DNA of 64,000 bases from Anaspis maculata (GCA_949128115.1 OX421962.1:98072935-98136934), one strand, 5' to 3'; positions 33,099 through 44,100 are shown, counted from the stretch's first letter. The notes: generated from the sequence alone by a model not told the origin. Numbers and translations: made by a program.

Positions 33099-33533
33099 GC
33101 CTTTGAGCAAAACCTTCATTCTGAACATCCTCCGATATCTAAAGCTTGAATTAGACAAGAACTGTTGATTAAAGGACAAAATTACAACTGCGTGTTATCA
33201 AGGCAAAATAATCTATCTTGTTTGTATGGAATCACTTGTAACTAACGTTACCGAAATTATAACAATTAGCATAAAATTGTTGTAATATTCGTAACGTTGG
33301 TTACAAAAGTCGCAGGTGAGCGATGCATTCTCGTAACGTTAGTTACAGGCTATTCCATACGAGCAAGAAAGATGGTTTTGCAATGATAACATGCAGTTGT
33401 ATCTTTGTTTCTTTATCAACAGTTCTTGTCTCATTCAAGCTCTAAACATCGGAAGATATTCAGAATGAATGCCTCGCTCAAGGGTAAGATTGATTATGAG
33501 TTCATTCTCATCCCAAGCCAAATTCCGGGACCA
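33099..33533. mobile_element. foldback element, rest of left arm, loop and complete right arm
   Basis: Left arm 33099 to about 33255 and right arm about 33326 to 33533 are inverted copies. Matching words are CTTGA..TAGACAAGAACTGTTGAT, ACAACTGC.TGTTATCA, GTATGGAAT and TGTAACTAACGTTAC. The right arm runs on for about 45 bases beyond the partner of 33099, and that tail matches 27150-27195. Without the retrotransposon the element is about 480 bp. It has no coding capacity. Its superfamily is not determined. Confidence 0.85.
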
Positions 33534-34853
33534 ATGGAACGTCAGGTCAGGTCAGGGAACCACACATTTATATTATTCATTTCCAGTCGATTCTGATCAT
33601 GGGATCTTCTTACTTGAGGCTTCAGATGGAAAAGTGAATTAGTGGAAACCATTTTTGGTACCCGTAGACTTTACTCAAATTATTGAACATAATTAATAAT
33701 ACTCATGAAGAACGGGCATTCTAGCACAAGTGCTATTCTAATTACCCCTAATTATTAGTATCCAATTCAAGCATTTAGATAATGCACCAAGATCTCTTCG
33801 AGTTTATATTGATATACTATTTGTATTGATATCAATTATTCAACTATCTTGTAATCGTGATATCCATACGCCAAAAAAATTAATATTAAACTTAAAACTT
33901 AGACTATGCCTAATGATAAATCATATTATTCTGAAGATCGATACCTCAGTATCAAATCTTTGGTTGAACAAAGACTTATTATTAAAAGAAAACTTTGCCG
34001 CAGAACAGGTAAGTATCCCTCCAACAGGTGAATATAAACCGATTCTTTTCCCCCAGATAAATCAACATCATGCCTGAAGTGCCTTTCATAAGACGTTTTC
34101 GATTCACAAATGAATGGGCTTTGCTTGCTTTTAAAATATCAGCAGATAAAAATCGGAGACGAATAATGTAACGAAAGAGACTAGGAAAACATTCGGCGAA
34201 GGTAAAAAATTTCCGAGTCGCGCGAGAAGAAAATTCCAAGACAAATTTATTTTTCAGTTAACGATTTCCCCACAAAACAGCCCTTGACAGGAGAGGGAGA
34301 GAAAGTGAATGGTTCGCATCACCCTAAATAACGCGGATATTTTTATTTTCTTCGCACTTACTTATGTGTAGTGTGCAAAAGTACAAATTGACGTGTTTTC
34401 CGTTATGGTCGCGCCTTCTTACGACAATACCTAATATAATTTTGCGCCATTACTTTCCGTTGCCGGCTTTATTGCGAGCATTAGTTTACTTCCGAAAATT
34501 CCAGGTGTTGAGTTTTGACTACAATTTAGCCTCTTGACGAATTGGTCTCAGAGGTGTTCAGTAATAGTTGTAGCAATGTAAATAGATTTAATTTAACCAA
34601 ATAAAGAGGAGCCGGATGTTTGGCCTTTTGGGTCAATTGGATTAAATCGTTTAAATCGAAAGTGGTCTGTCATAAATTTGATGTAAACTTATCGAGCAAG
34701 CCGACAAAGATCTTTTATTAATCAACGGCTGAGTTAATAAAGGAACGTTGTGCCAAGTCAATCCATGATGGCATGTTCTACCCTGTTCTTAGTTCTATTG
34801 AGCTAAATATACGAGAGATCGTTCTTCCCACTCAGTCTTTCTACTCCTTTTAC
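33534..34853. other. no feature recognised
   Basis: AT-rich DNA with no supported gene or repeat. Confidence 0.45.
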
Positions 34854-34993
34854 CCTGATTGTTGAATATTTTCACACTTGGTCAAAGTGACGTGGATCAT
34901 TTGGTGAATACAGCTCTATAGGAAGAAATCACATGGATTCAAATCCGGCAAGCGTGGTAACCATATGGCGCTTACCGATATCCTGTATAAGCC
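34854..34993 (-). pseudogene. mariner-like transposase C-terminal scrap
   Basis: The minus-strand frame reads IWLPRLPDLNPCDFFL, then a stop where W is expected, then SCIHQM..TLTKCENIQQ. This is the PPRSPDLNPCDFFLWG block of mariner-family transposases, which contains the last catalytic Asp of the DDE/D triad (here D of PCDFF). It is followed by the usual TL..L...I helix. Nothing of the earlier catalytic region could be read, so it is a relic. Confidence 0.75.
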
Positions 34994-35441
34994 AATCACA
35001 TCGCATGTAGTGCAAAAGCCCGATTCTAACCTAGGTTATTTGTACATTATTAACGTGTTTCATCTCAGTAAAATGAAAATCAAATCTCACCAAACAAAAC
35101 TATCGCATACAGCGTTTCCACTTCGATGCCCACGCTCTCAATGAAATATCGTCGCACTATACAGCGTGGATTTCCAGTATTTTCCGAATTAATCAGCAAC
35201 AAAGGCTTTGCAATGGCAGACGCATAAATTATAAATTGCCATGGTAGCTTCGCTTGCGCCTAGTTCGTTCGATACCTGTATACTTCCGGCGTGGAAAACG
35301 ACGGCTTTTTGTTCGCTTTCGTTGCTCACCGTCACCGCAAAACTTTTCCTTCATCCTCTCCCAACTATTACTATCAATAAACGATGGGGGGCCGGCTTTT
35401 CTACTCTACACCTACCATAAACTTTAAGTCTAGCTGCAAAT
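34994..35441. other. no feature recognised
   Basis: No supported gene. The segment near 35320-35420 would be the 3' flank of the minus-strand exon at 35442-35816. GTTTATTGATAG is present there, but no clear AATAAA was identified on that strand. Confidence 0.4.
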
Positions 35442-35816
35442 TTAATTTTTCATCACGGATTTGCTCCCATCTTGCGATGGCTTTTGAAGTTCCTTATTCC
35501 TTTTGAACACACGGTTCATTGAATCCTCGTGAGGTATAGGTGCGACGGTGACGTAACTTTCGCAAGTTCTATAATTACGTTTTTTGAGCTTCATTAAAAA
35601 CTTTTCAAACGGATCAGGAGTTGCGTTAATTACAACCCCTTCTGCATAATTGATGTCTGAGTTCGTTAAGTCTTCTGCGCGAGTTATTGGATTGTAATTT
35701 AGACGGCGCATTATACCCGTAACAGATTCTACAGTGGGATAGGACGCATGCTGATTTCGCTCTTTACCTTCTGTATGATGGAAGCGTACACCAATGGACG
35801 ATTCTGTCAAACGTAC
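35442..35816 (-). CDS. candidate 3'-terminal exon of a host gene, function unknown (124 codons)
   Basis: On the minus strand a strong splice acceptor (TTTTTCTTTTTCCAG, pyrimidine tract at about 35817-35831) precedes an open frame that begins VRLTESSIGVRFHH, contains NQHASYPTVESVTGIMRRLNYNP and EDLTNSDINYAEGVVINATPDPFEKFLMKL, and ends DGSKSVMKN-stop. Upstream of the acceptor the frame continues only as low-quality, F-rich intron-like sequence. The composition is soluble-protein-like, with no transmembrane segment and no zinc finger. It does not resemble any retroelement protein I know. I do not recognise the family. Splicing in phase 0 would put V as the first full codon. The rest of the gene would lie to the right, across or beyond the assembly gap. 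Confidence 0.5.
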   Translation of the reverse strand, partial: VRLTESSIGVRFHHTEGKERNQHASYPTVESVTGIMRRLNYNPITRAEDLTNSDINYAEGVVINATPDPFEKFLMKLKKRNYRTCESYVTVAPIPHEDSMNRVFKRNKELQKPSQDGSKSVMKN

Positions 35817-36201
35817 CTGGAAAAAGAAAAAACATATTTTAGTGCATCCCAGGATTTGAAGAGAAAATACAATATTGAATGCATTTGTAACCCGAAATGG
35901 TTCCAATAAGTATACGCGTGACAAGCGGAAAAGGACGACGCAGGACGAAATGCAATTCTTATTACACAATGTGCCGGTGTTAGACCTGGGTGATTTAGTG
36001 GCGTCTGCCGTGACATATTCCAGGATCAACGTAACGAGTTTTGCCCGAGATCCGCCGCAATTCTGCGGTTCAAATCTGGTTTTTAGCCACCCATATTTTA
36101 AAGCACTTTTGACTTCTTTCTTTTCTGATTAGGAGTAATACTGCCGTGTTGAAACAGCATAGGTCATATACTTTTGCATAGGTCATTTTGCAGTTTCTAG
36201 A

Positions 36202-36401
36202 NNNNNNNNNNNNNNNNNNNNNNNNNNNNNNNNNNNNNNNNNNNNNNNNNNNNNNNNNNNNNNNNNNNNNNNNNNNNNNNNNNNNNNNNNNNNNNNNNNN
36301 NNNNNNNNNNNNNNNNNNNNNNNNNNNNNNNNNNNNNNNNNNNNNNNNNNNNNNNNNNNNNNNNNNNNNNNNNNNNNNNNNNNNNNNNNNNNNNNNNNNN
36401 N
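36202..36401. other. assembly gap (200 N)
   Basis: A run of exactly 200 N marks a scaffold join whose true length is unknown. LINE sequence on its right side is not continued on its left side. Confidence 1.
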
Positions 36402-36960
36402 ATGCGGCCCTGGGATACGTTTGCACCCTGGGAAGTGTGTCTCCAGTAACAAGCTTAAAGTCTCCTCTCTAGATGCAGTATAGTCTCCCTGTGGTTTTTG
36501 AAATAAGCCCAGTTTGCCCTGGTTTTCTTTTGTAAGGCCTTTTGGAGTCTTGCACATTTTGGAGACTTCTCAATCTCTTTACAGTGCCTCCTCCAAGATT
36601 CTCATTTTGTCTTTTTGATGGCATTTACATATTTTAGACGGGAAGATTTTTTTCCCATTCGCCAGTTATTTTTTGCCCTGTTGAAGCTCTTCCGAGTTGC
36701 TGCCCTCAGTGAGGAAAGTTCCGGATTCCACCACAGGGTCTCTCGTTTGAACCTTCTCACTTTTATTGGGCAGCTGTCTTCGTAGGCATTCAATATGGCT
36801 GATTTGATAGTATCATCAATCAGTTCTACGTCCACTGGGGTTTGAAGTTTTGACGGACATTCATCCAGCCCCTGCTTTAGTCTCTCCCTGGAGAGTCTAA
36901 TTACAGGTTTTTGGATTCCCGTTCGTGCTTGCCTCCCCTAGTGGAGCATCTAGTAGAGAA
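36402..36960 (-). pseudogene. LOA/Lian-like LINE fragment (endonuclease-RT linker)
   Basis: On the minus strand the linker between endonuclease and RT is readable: RLSRERLKQGLDECP, then ILNAYEDSCPIKVRRFKRET, WWNPELSSLRAATRKSFNRA and KYVNAIKKTK. In another frame follow GLFQKPQGDYTASREETLSL and LLETHFPG. The PWWN..L..LR...R..FNRA and G.YT.S.EETL..LL.THFPG blocks are typical of R1/LOA-type insect elements just before the RT. Frameshifts are present. The RT itself would fall in the assembly gap. RLRSLQN here and RRLKNLQN in the fragment at 1-915 suggest one family. Confidence 0.75.
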
Positions 36961-39190
36961 AAAAGTAGCTTCGTGCATTACTGGTCTAGTGTTGTTATGC
37001 TAGAGCCAATCATTCTGGAATAATGCATGGAAGAGTCACATTCCGAACATGACAAATTTCTGCAACGCTCTAATCAAGATAACAGGGCATCAGTTCTGTT
37101 GGAAATTGTGACTTTGTGGCCGTTGACATGCAGATGCACACATACCCTAATACATCAATTAAAATTTCATCCCGTTACGTTCGACGTCATGTTTTATAAT
37201 CTCCATATCTCCCGGAGCCAGGCGATATTATTATCGGAGCATGTCAAAGGGTTGAATCGGAATATGCCATCACCGCACTGCTGCCCCTATTCATAGGACC
37301 CCAGTCGAATATTGCTATATTAAACATCAGGTCAACGTGATCCTTTGACAATATGATTAGAAAATTAAATTTGCATTTCCAAGTCTAATTATTAAATTAA
37401 TGCGAGCAGAAGCAAGCGCAGGTAACGTACCTGAAGTACGAGTGAGTATACATGAAGCCGTAATGGTATGCCAAGTGTAATCTGAGTAAAAGCGCGGCTG
37501 GCTGTTCGCTTATTTATGGTGGATACGCCTCTTGTGTTAACTATATGAGAACTAATTCCGGAAAGTTTACCATGTCACGGCGAGAATGGAGAATTTCGGA
37601 AGCGTGCCATTCATCAAGGAAGAGTTTTTATCGAAATGTGAGAGGGGTAGTAAGCAGTAGCAGTTTCCGATAGTTTCCCAACGTATTAGATTATGTAAGC
37701 GTCGCGCTATATACTCCCTGTTTTATGCTAAAACCTGAGGACGCTGCTGGCTGGCGGCGGCTACAGAAGGCATTCGTAATTTGAATTTCATCTACTAGGC
37801 TGGAATTCAAAAATACAAGCACTCAAGACGGTCGAGATTCAAAAATATAGAACAAGCACTCAAGACGTTGTTATTAGTTTCGTCCACTCCTGATTATCTG
37901 GAAACATCTCGCTCAATATCGCGGAGAGAACCATAAAACGATGATATTTACGAGCATGCCAGGGGTAAATGACATTAGGAAGCGAGGATAATAAAAGCCG
38001 AGGGCGATAGACCCAGAAGATTTTAATAAAACACATAAACCGTCCGCATTTATCTGAATCATACTCCACCCTCATATGATGTGTAATTTGTGAAATTGAA
38101 GCGTAGCACGTGGAGTTCCGGAAATCTGGCCCGGCGACCTCCGTCAATCCACAATTCAACCGGCTGTCCGCCGTGCCCTCTTTGGACCCGCTTTCGTACT
38201 TCTCCTCGCCAGCAAACGACTTAAGATATCGATTCGATTTAAAAATAACCATTGTGCGAGTGCCACAAAAGAACCCCCCTATATGGAACTAAATTACGAC
38301 GTTATAATGTTATACACCTGTAATTTTGCAGATTGCAGACTGGTTCTCTGTCTGATGTACATGACGGAAGTGCCGGGGCGCACAAAGGAAAAATTGCAAT
38401 TATTTCGAAATGCGGGACTCCTCCGGAAAAATTCAATTCAAACCCGGCTAGTTTCTATTACACATCGGCCGGCGTGCTTGAAGTAATTACTCAAGTTCCA
38501 CGGAAATATGCCAGCTAATGAAATGAGAAGGTATAGCCAGGCCAGGTCGTGCCGGAATACGATGAAAAATAATGTCGAAAAAGAATCTGGAAATTGTGGA
38601 CAAAGCCATTAACGGAGCCAGGCGCTCGGAAATAATGTATGTGATAGTTAGGTACTTGGGTACTGATAACGGCGCGGCGTGGAAGATGCTTTGAGGAAGA
38701 TACCATTAGTGCCCGAAAAGTCTGCCATGAAGTTTTTCAATTGTGAAAATTTAATGTGAACTTTGGCAAAGTATATTTAATAATTTGTGCATTATTCTCC
38801 GTGCAATAGATTTTATATCATGACGATGCATTTGTTGCCATTCAAGGTGCCTAATATAAAATCAACATTGCGGAGTATCAGTTCAATAAATATCAAATTG
38901 AACATCACTGACCGTTAATCTGAAATTATATCGCTTCGGTACAATAACGCAGGCTCAAATCGTATCGTTAAAATTAATTGGGAGATTTTTACCATTATGT
39001 ACGTCATTATCGAGGGATATATTTTGATGCGTTACCCTGAAATGAGTTAAAAGAGTGAATCTATTTTCGCAAAGGGTACATAAATTACAGTATTAATAAC
39101 CGTTTATTATGATGAAGTGTCTACTATAGTAGGCACTATAGTGGACTTGTGTAAACATTTTCTTTATGTGAAACATTAATAAACATTACA
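36961..39190. other. no feature recognised
   Basis: No supported gene. A local repeat of ACAAGCACTCAAGACG occurs twice (about 37815 and 37853). A small TA-rich palindromic word (CTACTATAGTAGGCACTATAG) lies near 39121. Confidence 0.45.
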
Positions 39191-39192
39191 TA

Positions 39193-40084
39193 GGTTCACT
39201 TGTACTGTGACTCTAGTTGGCGGGGCAAATTTTCTACTTTAGCATTGTAGGCTTGCCGCCTTTTCACCTGGTGTGAAACTGACTTCTCTGGAAGTGAAGT
39301 TATATTTCTTATCAAATTGATATTAAAATCTTGGAAAACTGACCTGGTCATAAGTGGACGTGCGACTAGGGGGACGCAGAGCTGTATTACCGTCATGTAG
39401 ACACCAAAAGAGCACGGGGCGGCCGCAAATTAAGTCATCTTGACGGCGGCCCATTCAGGGTCGACAAAAACTCGTCCCGGGAAGCCCCAAAACGAAAGCA
39501 AATTGCAAATTGAAGGTACTTACATCAATTTCGGTTCAATACACAACTTTGAGCGGCTGGGTTTTTTGAAATTTGGTTTAATTTACTTTTTACACGTAAA
39601 TTCTTTTGCCAATGACAGACTGCACGGCGATCCTTGTATCGCTCATAATTCTTCAGGGTTTGACTTGTATTTTTGACTGGAAGAGGCGAAAGGGTTGATG
39701 ATTGCATGGGGCCCCTTTTTTGGACGAAGGGCATTGTACAATCTTTAATTTGAAGCATCTAAAGTTGAACCGGCTTCAAGAGGTTAGGAATATTTTTCAC
39801 AACTGTCAAATGTCAAGGCTCTCTTGATTTATTTGTTCATTGGCGAAAATTGAAAACAAGTCGAAAAATTGTTACATTTTACCAATAAAATGGAAAAAAG
39901 CGTCAGACATCACGTCCCGCAAAAATGTTCCGTATATCTGCAAAGGAAATACGCAAAAAATGTGTTTCAAAACTGGTCCGGCCAGAGCAGCCAACTGCAA
40001 AGTTTTGGGGATTTTCTATATTTCACATTGTGAAACTTATAAACAAAATCTCACAGCCGACTAGAATCACGGTACAAGTGAACC
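39193..40084. mobile_element. 892-bp element with about 32-bp terminal inverted repeats and TA target
   Basis: The left end GGTTCACTTGTACTGTGA continues CTCTAGTTGGC. The right end, inverted, reads GGTTCACTTGTACCGTGA then TTCTAGTCGGC, so about 28 of 32 positions agree. TA lies outside both ends (39191-39192, 40085-40086). Internal frames are short (at most 78 codons) and unlike any transposase I recognise. TA duplication suggests a Tc1/mariner-type non-autonomous element. That assignment is inference. Confidence 0.7.
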
Positions 40085-40309
40085 TACTTTATAAACTATT
40101 TTCTTTCAATACAATTTTATTTGTTCCACAATAACCAGAGATAAAGTGATATTATATGTTTGGATCTTTGGTTTTAGTGAAACACTAAACATATAAAGAA
40201 GACGTTTTGTCGAACCTTTTCTGGAAATAATAGGTAATACTAGTGTCTCACTTGAAGCTCAGTAAAAATATTCACCGCTAAAATTTGAGAAACGCAAAAA
40301 GAATAGTTC
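40085..40309. other. no feature recognised
   Basis: Short spacer between the TIR element and the gypsy scrap. Confidence 0.4.
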
Positions 40310-40455
40310 TGCGCTGTGCATACATCAATCCAGAAAAGAATTATCCCGTGGTAGAAAAGGAACGTTTAGCTGTTCTGTGTGTAGTAGAGAATTCGTCACC
40401 TGAATAGTATTGGTTTGTTCAACAGACGAAGTTAGTAATTGATATCAATTACATA
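40310..40455 (+). pseudogene. Ty3/gypsy RNase H scrap
   Basis: The plus-strand frame reads YINPEKNYPVVEKERLAVLC followed by VVE, a stop, and VQQTKLVID. This matches the gypsy RNase H start (L.P.E.NY..IEKE.LAVV..V..FR.Y), shifted and shortened. No LTR or other pol domain is adjacent. Confidence 0.5.
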
Positions 40456-40790
40456 TATCAAGTATCAGGAAGATTTAAAATGTAAAGCTAATGAGGCGCA
40501 AGAGCGAAGAAAAGTGAAAACTGGCGAAAAAGAAGAACTCTGCTGTAAACCAAAAAACTCGAGAAGAAAATAAAACTGATCGCAGACTGCACTCAGATGC
40601 TGCAGAATATCATTGACTCAGATTTCTTGGTATTTGTTACAGTCGATTTCAATTCAAACTCAAGGTAGTTGTATTTCGTAGGTGAGTATTTTCGTCTTGG
40701 ATTTCGAGGTTTATTTCTTACTATGAACCTGTATGTTACTGCTTATGTCCAATAATGGGGTGTTTCACCTGCAGTTGTCAAGGTGTCAAG

Positions 40791-40817
40791 TAGATGGCAG
40801 CAGGGGCCAACCCGGGT
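40791..40817 (+). repeat. 27-bp inverted repeat, left arm
   Basis: TAGATGGCAGCAGGGGCCAA continues CCCGGGT and recurs inverted at 41109-41135 with one mismatch (26 of 27). The arms are 291 bp apart. The sequence around them does not match further. Confidence 0.85.
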
Positions 40818-41108
40818 TATTTTCCCACTACTTTTTGAACGGTTCTCACATGGAGGGTTTTTCTTTTTTACTTTGGTGTCTGCCTGCTGGGTCGACTGTC
40901 ATGTCAAGTCAAGTGTGAATGTCGTAAACAAAGGATATAAACATCATGGGATGAACAATCTTTTATGCTGGCCATCGTGAGCTTTATTAGTTTGGTACAC
41001 TGTCGCCGGCGACACGACGAGGTTCTGTAAAGCCGCCTAAAGAGATACGATATACCAACATGGAGCAGGTAGGCTTACCAACACCAACCAACAGTAACCT
41101 AGTGATAC

Positions 41109-41135
41109 ACCCGGGTTGGCCTCTGCTGCCATCTA
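41109..41135 (-). repeat. 27-bp inverted repeat, right arm
   Basis: Inverted partner of 40791-40817. Confidence 0.85.
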
Positions 41136-41420
41136 TCGTCTTCTTCAGAGGCGAAAAGCCCCATTCCGCGGCATTTACGGAACAAATAGAACTATCAGCA
41201 GATAAAGATACGTGGCACATTATTCCGAAGTCGTTTTTTCAATCTTAATTCAAAACTTACCTGTACTGTACATTTACCTGGATCTAGATGAACATTGTCA
41301 TGTACATTGTACATTCGAACTAGATTGTAGTATGCACTCTTCAGGTTATGCACGTTGCTACTTAAAAAATCAAGCTACCGGGGTTTATTTTTTCAAGTTT
41401 TTTTTAGCACAAAATCCACC

Positions 41421-43394
41421 ATGGATAAAATGAAGCAACGCTACAACTTGAAAGATCCTCGACACGTCCAGGAGCTAACTGATTTACTCGAAAACGGAGA
41501 TTGGTCGGATATAGACGAGATTGGCATGGGAGAAAATGGAGGGGGGGACGAGATTGAGTTGGAAGATGGTTCATCATTTCTAAAAAAAGCTACAGAGGGA
41601 AGCGATTACGTATCCCGCCGAGTTCGAGGAGAAGAAGTAGATCGCAGCAGCGGATCTTCGAGCGAATCAGAGTCTGACCATGAACGAAATGCAGGAGCTG
41701 AATCAGAAAATGAAGAGATCAGCAAGAAATCGGAGTCGGAAAATGAGAAGAGCAATGGTGAAGCAGATTCGAAAAATAAAGATGTCAACGATGAAGCGGA
41801 GTCAGAAAATGCGGAATTCAATGGAGAGGCAGTTTGAGGAAGGCAGAGAAAATAAAGAAAATAGAATGGAGTCAGATGGAGACAGTGAAGAGCAAGACGG
41901 TGTTGAGAATGACCAAAGAACTGTAGGGAGGCAAAAGAAGAACAAGAAAGTCAAACGGTTGAAGAAAACTTCTACCAATGCTACTTAGTCGTTTACATTA
42001 TTATCATCTTCATCATCTCCATCTGACTATAATGTTAAAAAGACCATGGAGCTATCGCCCTCGTTGAAATATTTTCAGAAGTATATGAGAAATGGTGGAA
42101 TCTTTGAAGATATGATTGTTTTCCTTGATGTTTGAAGATAAGATTCCCTTTTACTGGAAACCTGTCGATAAAACAATACATCAAAGATAAGCCGATTCAA
42201 TGGGGCGTAAAGGTATTAGTCTTGTGTGGAAAACATGGTCAAGCGTTCGACTTTCTGGTCTATCAAAAGGCCTCGATCAAAGATGTTCAAGAGAATTACG
42301 GTCTTGGTGACGCTGTGGTTTTGCACCTGGCAATGTATGAAGGTAGAAGGATAAGGCAAGGAGCGAAACTGTTTTTTGATAATTTCTTTTCATCTTTCTC
42401 ATCAACTTTTTGAAGAGCTGAAGGAACTCAAGATTTTGGCGGCAGGAACTGTGCGGATCAACAGGTTCTACGAACCATCTCTGAAGACAGATGAGGAGAT
42501 CAAATGAGAGGAAAGACGTTTTTCGGATCAAGTTCTAAGGAAGGATGGCGTAGTAATAGGGAAATGGTTGGATAACAAAATCTGTATGCTTGGGCTCAAA
42601 TTATACAGGCAGGCATAGAGGAAGATATCGTGAAACGTTGGGACAAGAAAAGGTGCGTTCAGTCAGCTTATTTAGTCGCAATTTTAATTTTAGCCGTGAG
42701 CGCTGCATCGCTTATTGGCTGTTCCGAGGAGGCTGGTTCATAAGAGCCAATGGGCGTCGCTGCGCTTGCGACTAAAATTAAAATTGCGACTAAATAAGCT
42801 GACTGAACGCACCTAAAGAGAATAAATATACAAAAATTAAACGACCGGAAGTTAGGAAGTACTACAATGCATCTATGGGAGGCATTGATCTCTTGGACCA
42901 ACTTAAGTCTATATCGGACTTTCGGATTTTCAGTGAACAGTTGGATTGAATGTAAAAAAGACGCAGTAAAACTTGCTATTTATCCAAAACAGATATCTGA
43001 TCTTTTGGAGTTCAGAATGCGAGTAGCAGAAGGTCTCATTCAGGTCAACCAAAAGGTCAAACCTCCAACCAAGTAATCTGTTAGGTACATATATTTCTTT
43101 GATATACCTATTCCAGGTCGACCCTCATTTGCCAATAACTTTCCAAGCAGTTCTCCAAAAAGTTCCAAACCACAATCTTCACATGCGCCGCCACGTAAGG
43201 TAGTAAGAGGAGAGAAGCGGCCTTACGAAGAAATCTAATATAACGCAACTGAGCATATGCCAAATTTTGATAAAAATAAAGAGGCAACAAGATGCACCAG
43301 AAGTCACACTTTTTTTTGCGACAAATGCAAAGTTCATTTGTGCTTTGTTAGGGAAAGAAACTGTTTTATCGACTTTCATAGAATGAATCAATAG
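41421..43394 (+). pseudogene. piggyBac-like transposase pseudogene
   Basis: The likely start is at 41421 in a good animal initiation context (CCACCATGG). An acidic, E/S/N-rich N-terminus follows (to 41837, continuing after a frameshift to about 41988). The DDE core is readable from 42136: FTGNLSIKQYIKDKPIQWGV, then KVLVLCGKHGQAFDFLVYQ, ENYGLGDAVVLHL and KLFFDNFFSS (second catalytic Asp region). AAGTVRINRFYEP and WLDNKICMLGLKL follow, then KIKRPEVRKYYNASMGGIDL near 42830-42895. The C-terminal cysteine-rich domain ends it (CTRSHTFFCDKCKVHLCF, then RNCFIDFH; about 43290-43379). Part of the core upstream of FTGNL is missing, several frames are broken, and a MITE splits the gene at 42651-42814. 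Confidence 0.88.
42651..42814. mobile_element. 164-bp MITE with perfect 43-bp terminal inverted repeats
   Basis: 42651-42693 and 42772-42814 are exact inverted copies over 43 bases, beginning AGGTGCGTTCAGTCAGCTTA. The interior is itself an imperfect hairpin (GCGCTGC..ATTGGCT / AGCCAAT..GCTGCGC), so the whole unit is nearly a palindrome. AAA flanks both sides (42648-42650 and 42815-42817), which fits a 3-bp target duplication. Removing unit plus one AAA restores the piggyBac frame RWDKKENKYTKIKRP. Perfect arms indicate recent insertion. The superfamily is uncertain; a 3-bp duplication is compatible with PIF/Harbinger. Confidence 0.93.
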
Positions 43395-43399
43395 ATCGC

Positions 43400-43649
43400 T
43401 ATTGATTGATTGTCCTTATCAATGTACCTATGTTCACTTCATGTTCTGTTTCCTAATTTTCACGTGAAGACATAAAAGTATCAATTTCCTGTTTTTTGTT
43501 GTCCTACAACAGTAATTATGACCCAGTGTACATGCATATCCCTGAATAATCTTTTAAGATCAAAACTGGACTTTGAATTTGGAAATTATGTTCCTCAGGC
43601 CCCCAAAAATCACTTGAACAGACAAAGAAAATTGCACACAAAACAATAA
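43400..43649. other. no feature recognised
   Basis: Spacer between two transposase relics. Confidence 0.4.
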
Positions 43650-44100
43650 TTCAGGTCTGAAGGGGTTAAGAGAGTTGCGATTGAATTTTCTGAAGACTGC
43701 TCAGCTGTTGTAAAGAGATACAACTTCGAGCTGGAGCAAATCTTCAATATTGATGAGACAGGTGCTGCAACTGTTTTGAAACGCATCAAAATAGTGTTTA
43801 CTAAAAATGAAATGCTCGATAAAATGGGTAACTTCATACACGGAAAGAGGCGAGTTGACTAGTTTCGTCGAGATGATTAATGCGGCAGGACTTGCATTAT
43901 CTCCGTATATGGCTCTTGAAGGAAACGTAACTTTGATGAGTATCTGTTTTTTGCTCCTACCTCCAGTAAGGTAATCAAAGGAGAGTATGTGGTTGGATGT
44001 CTGGCGATCTTAAAACATGTGCAAAAACACCAAAGGAACTTTTGATTTGAGGGTTCCATGCTCCAGAAAGCAGAACATTAGACAAAGACGGTAGTTCCAA
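43650..44100 (+). pseudogene. pogo/Tigger-like (DDE_1) transposase relic
   Basis: Across frames the text reads YNFELEQIFNIDETGAATVL (the N.DETG block holding the first catalytic Asp), then KIVFTKNEMLDKMGN, LTSFVEMINAAGLALSPYMA, DEYLFFAPTSSK, a GWMSGDLKTCAKTPKELLI-like stretch and GFHAPES. The order matches pogo/jerky-type transposases (DETG; TSAERG..LVT...NA.G..+PP; FF+AP.GS; GWM; PVLLI.D.H.SH). The expected second Asp in LLI.D is replaced by a stop or Gly. At least four disruptions. It lies directly after the piggyBac relic on the same strand, but there is no sign that they were one unit. Confidence 0.75.

Larger units (their letters stand above)
40456..41420. other. no gene; contains one inverted repeat pair
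   Basis: Apart from the inverted pair listed separately (40791 and 41109), nothing is supported. The segment may include the 5' flank of the piggyBac-like relic, but no TTAA-adjacent tip could be fixed. Confidence 0.4.

Noticed and set aside
36070..36557. Frames crossing the 200-N run
   Set aside because: They are open only because N codons hide stops; only the part right of 36401 has LINE similarity.
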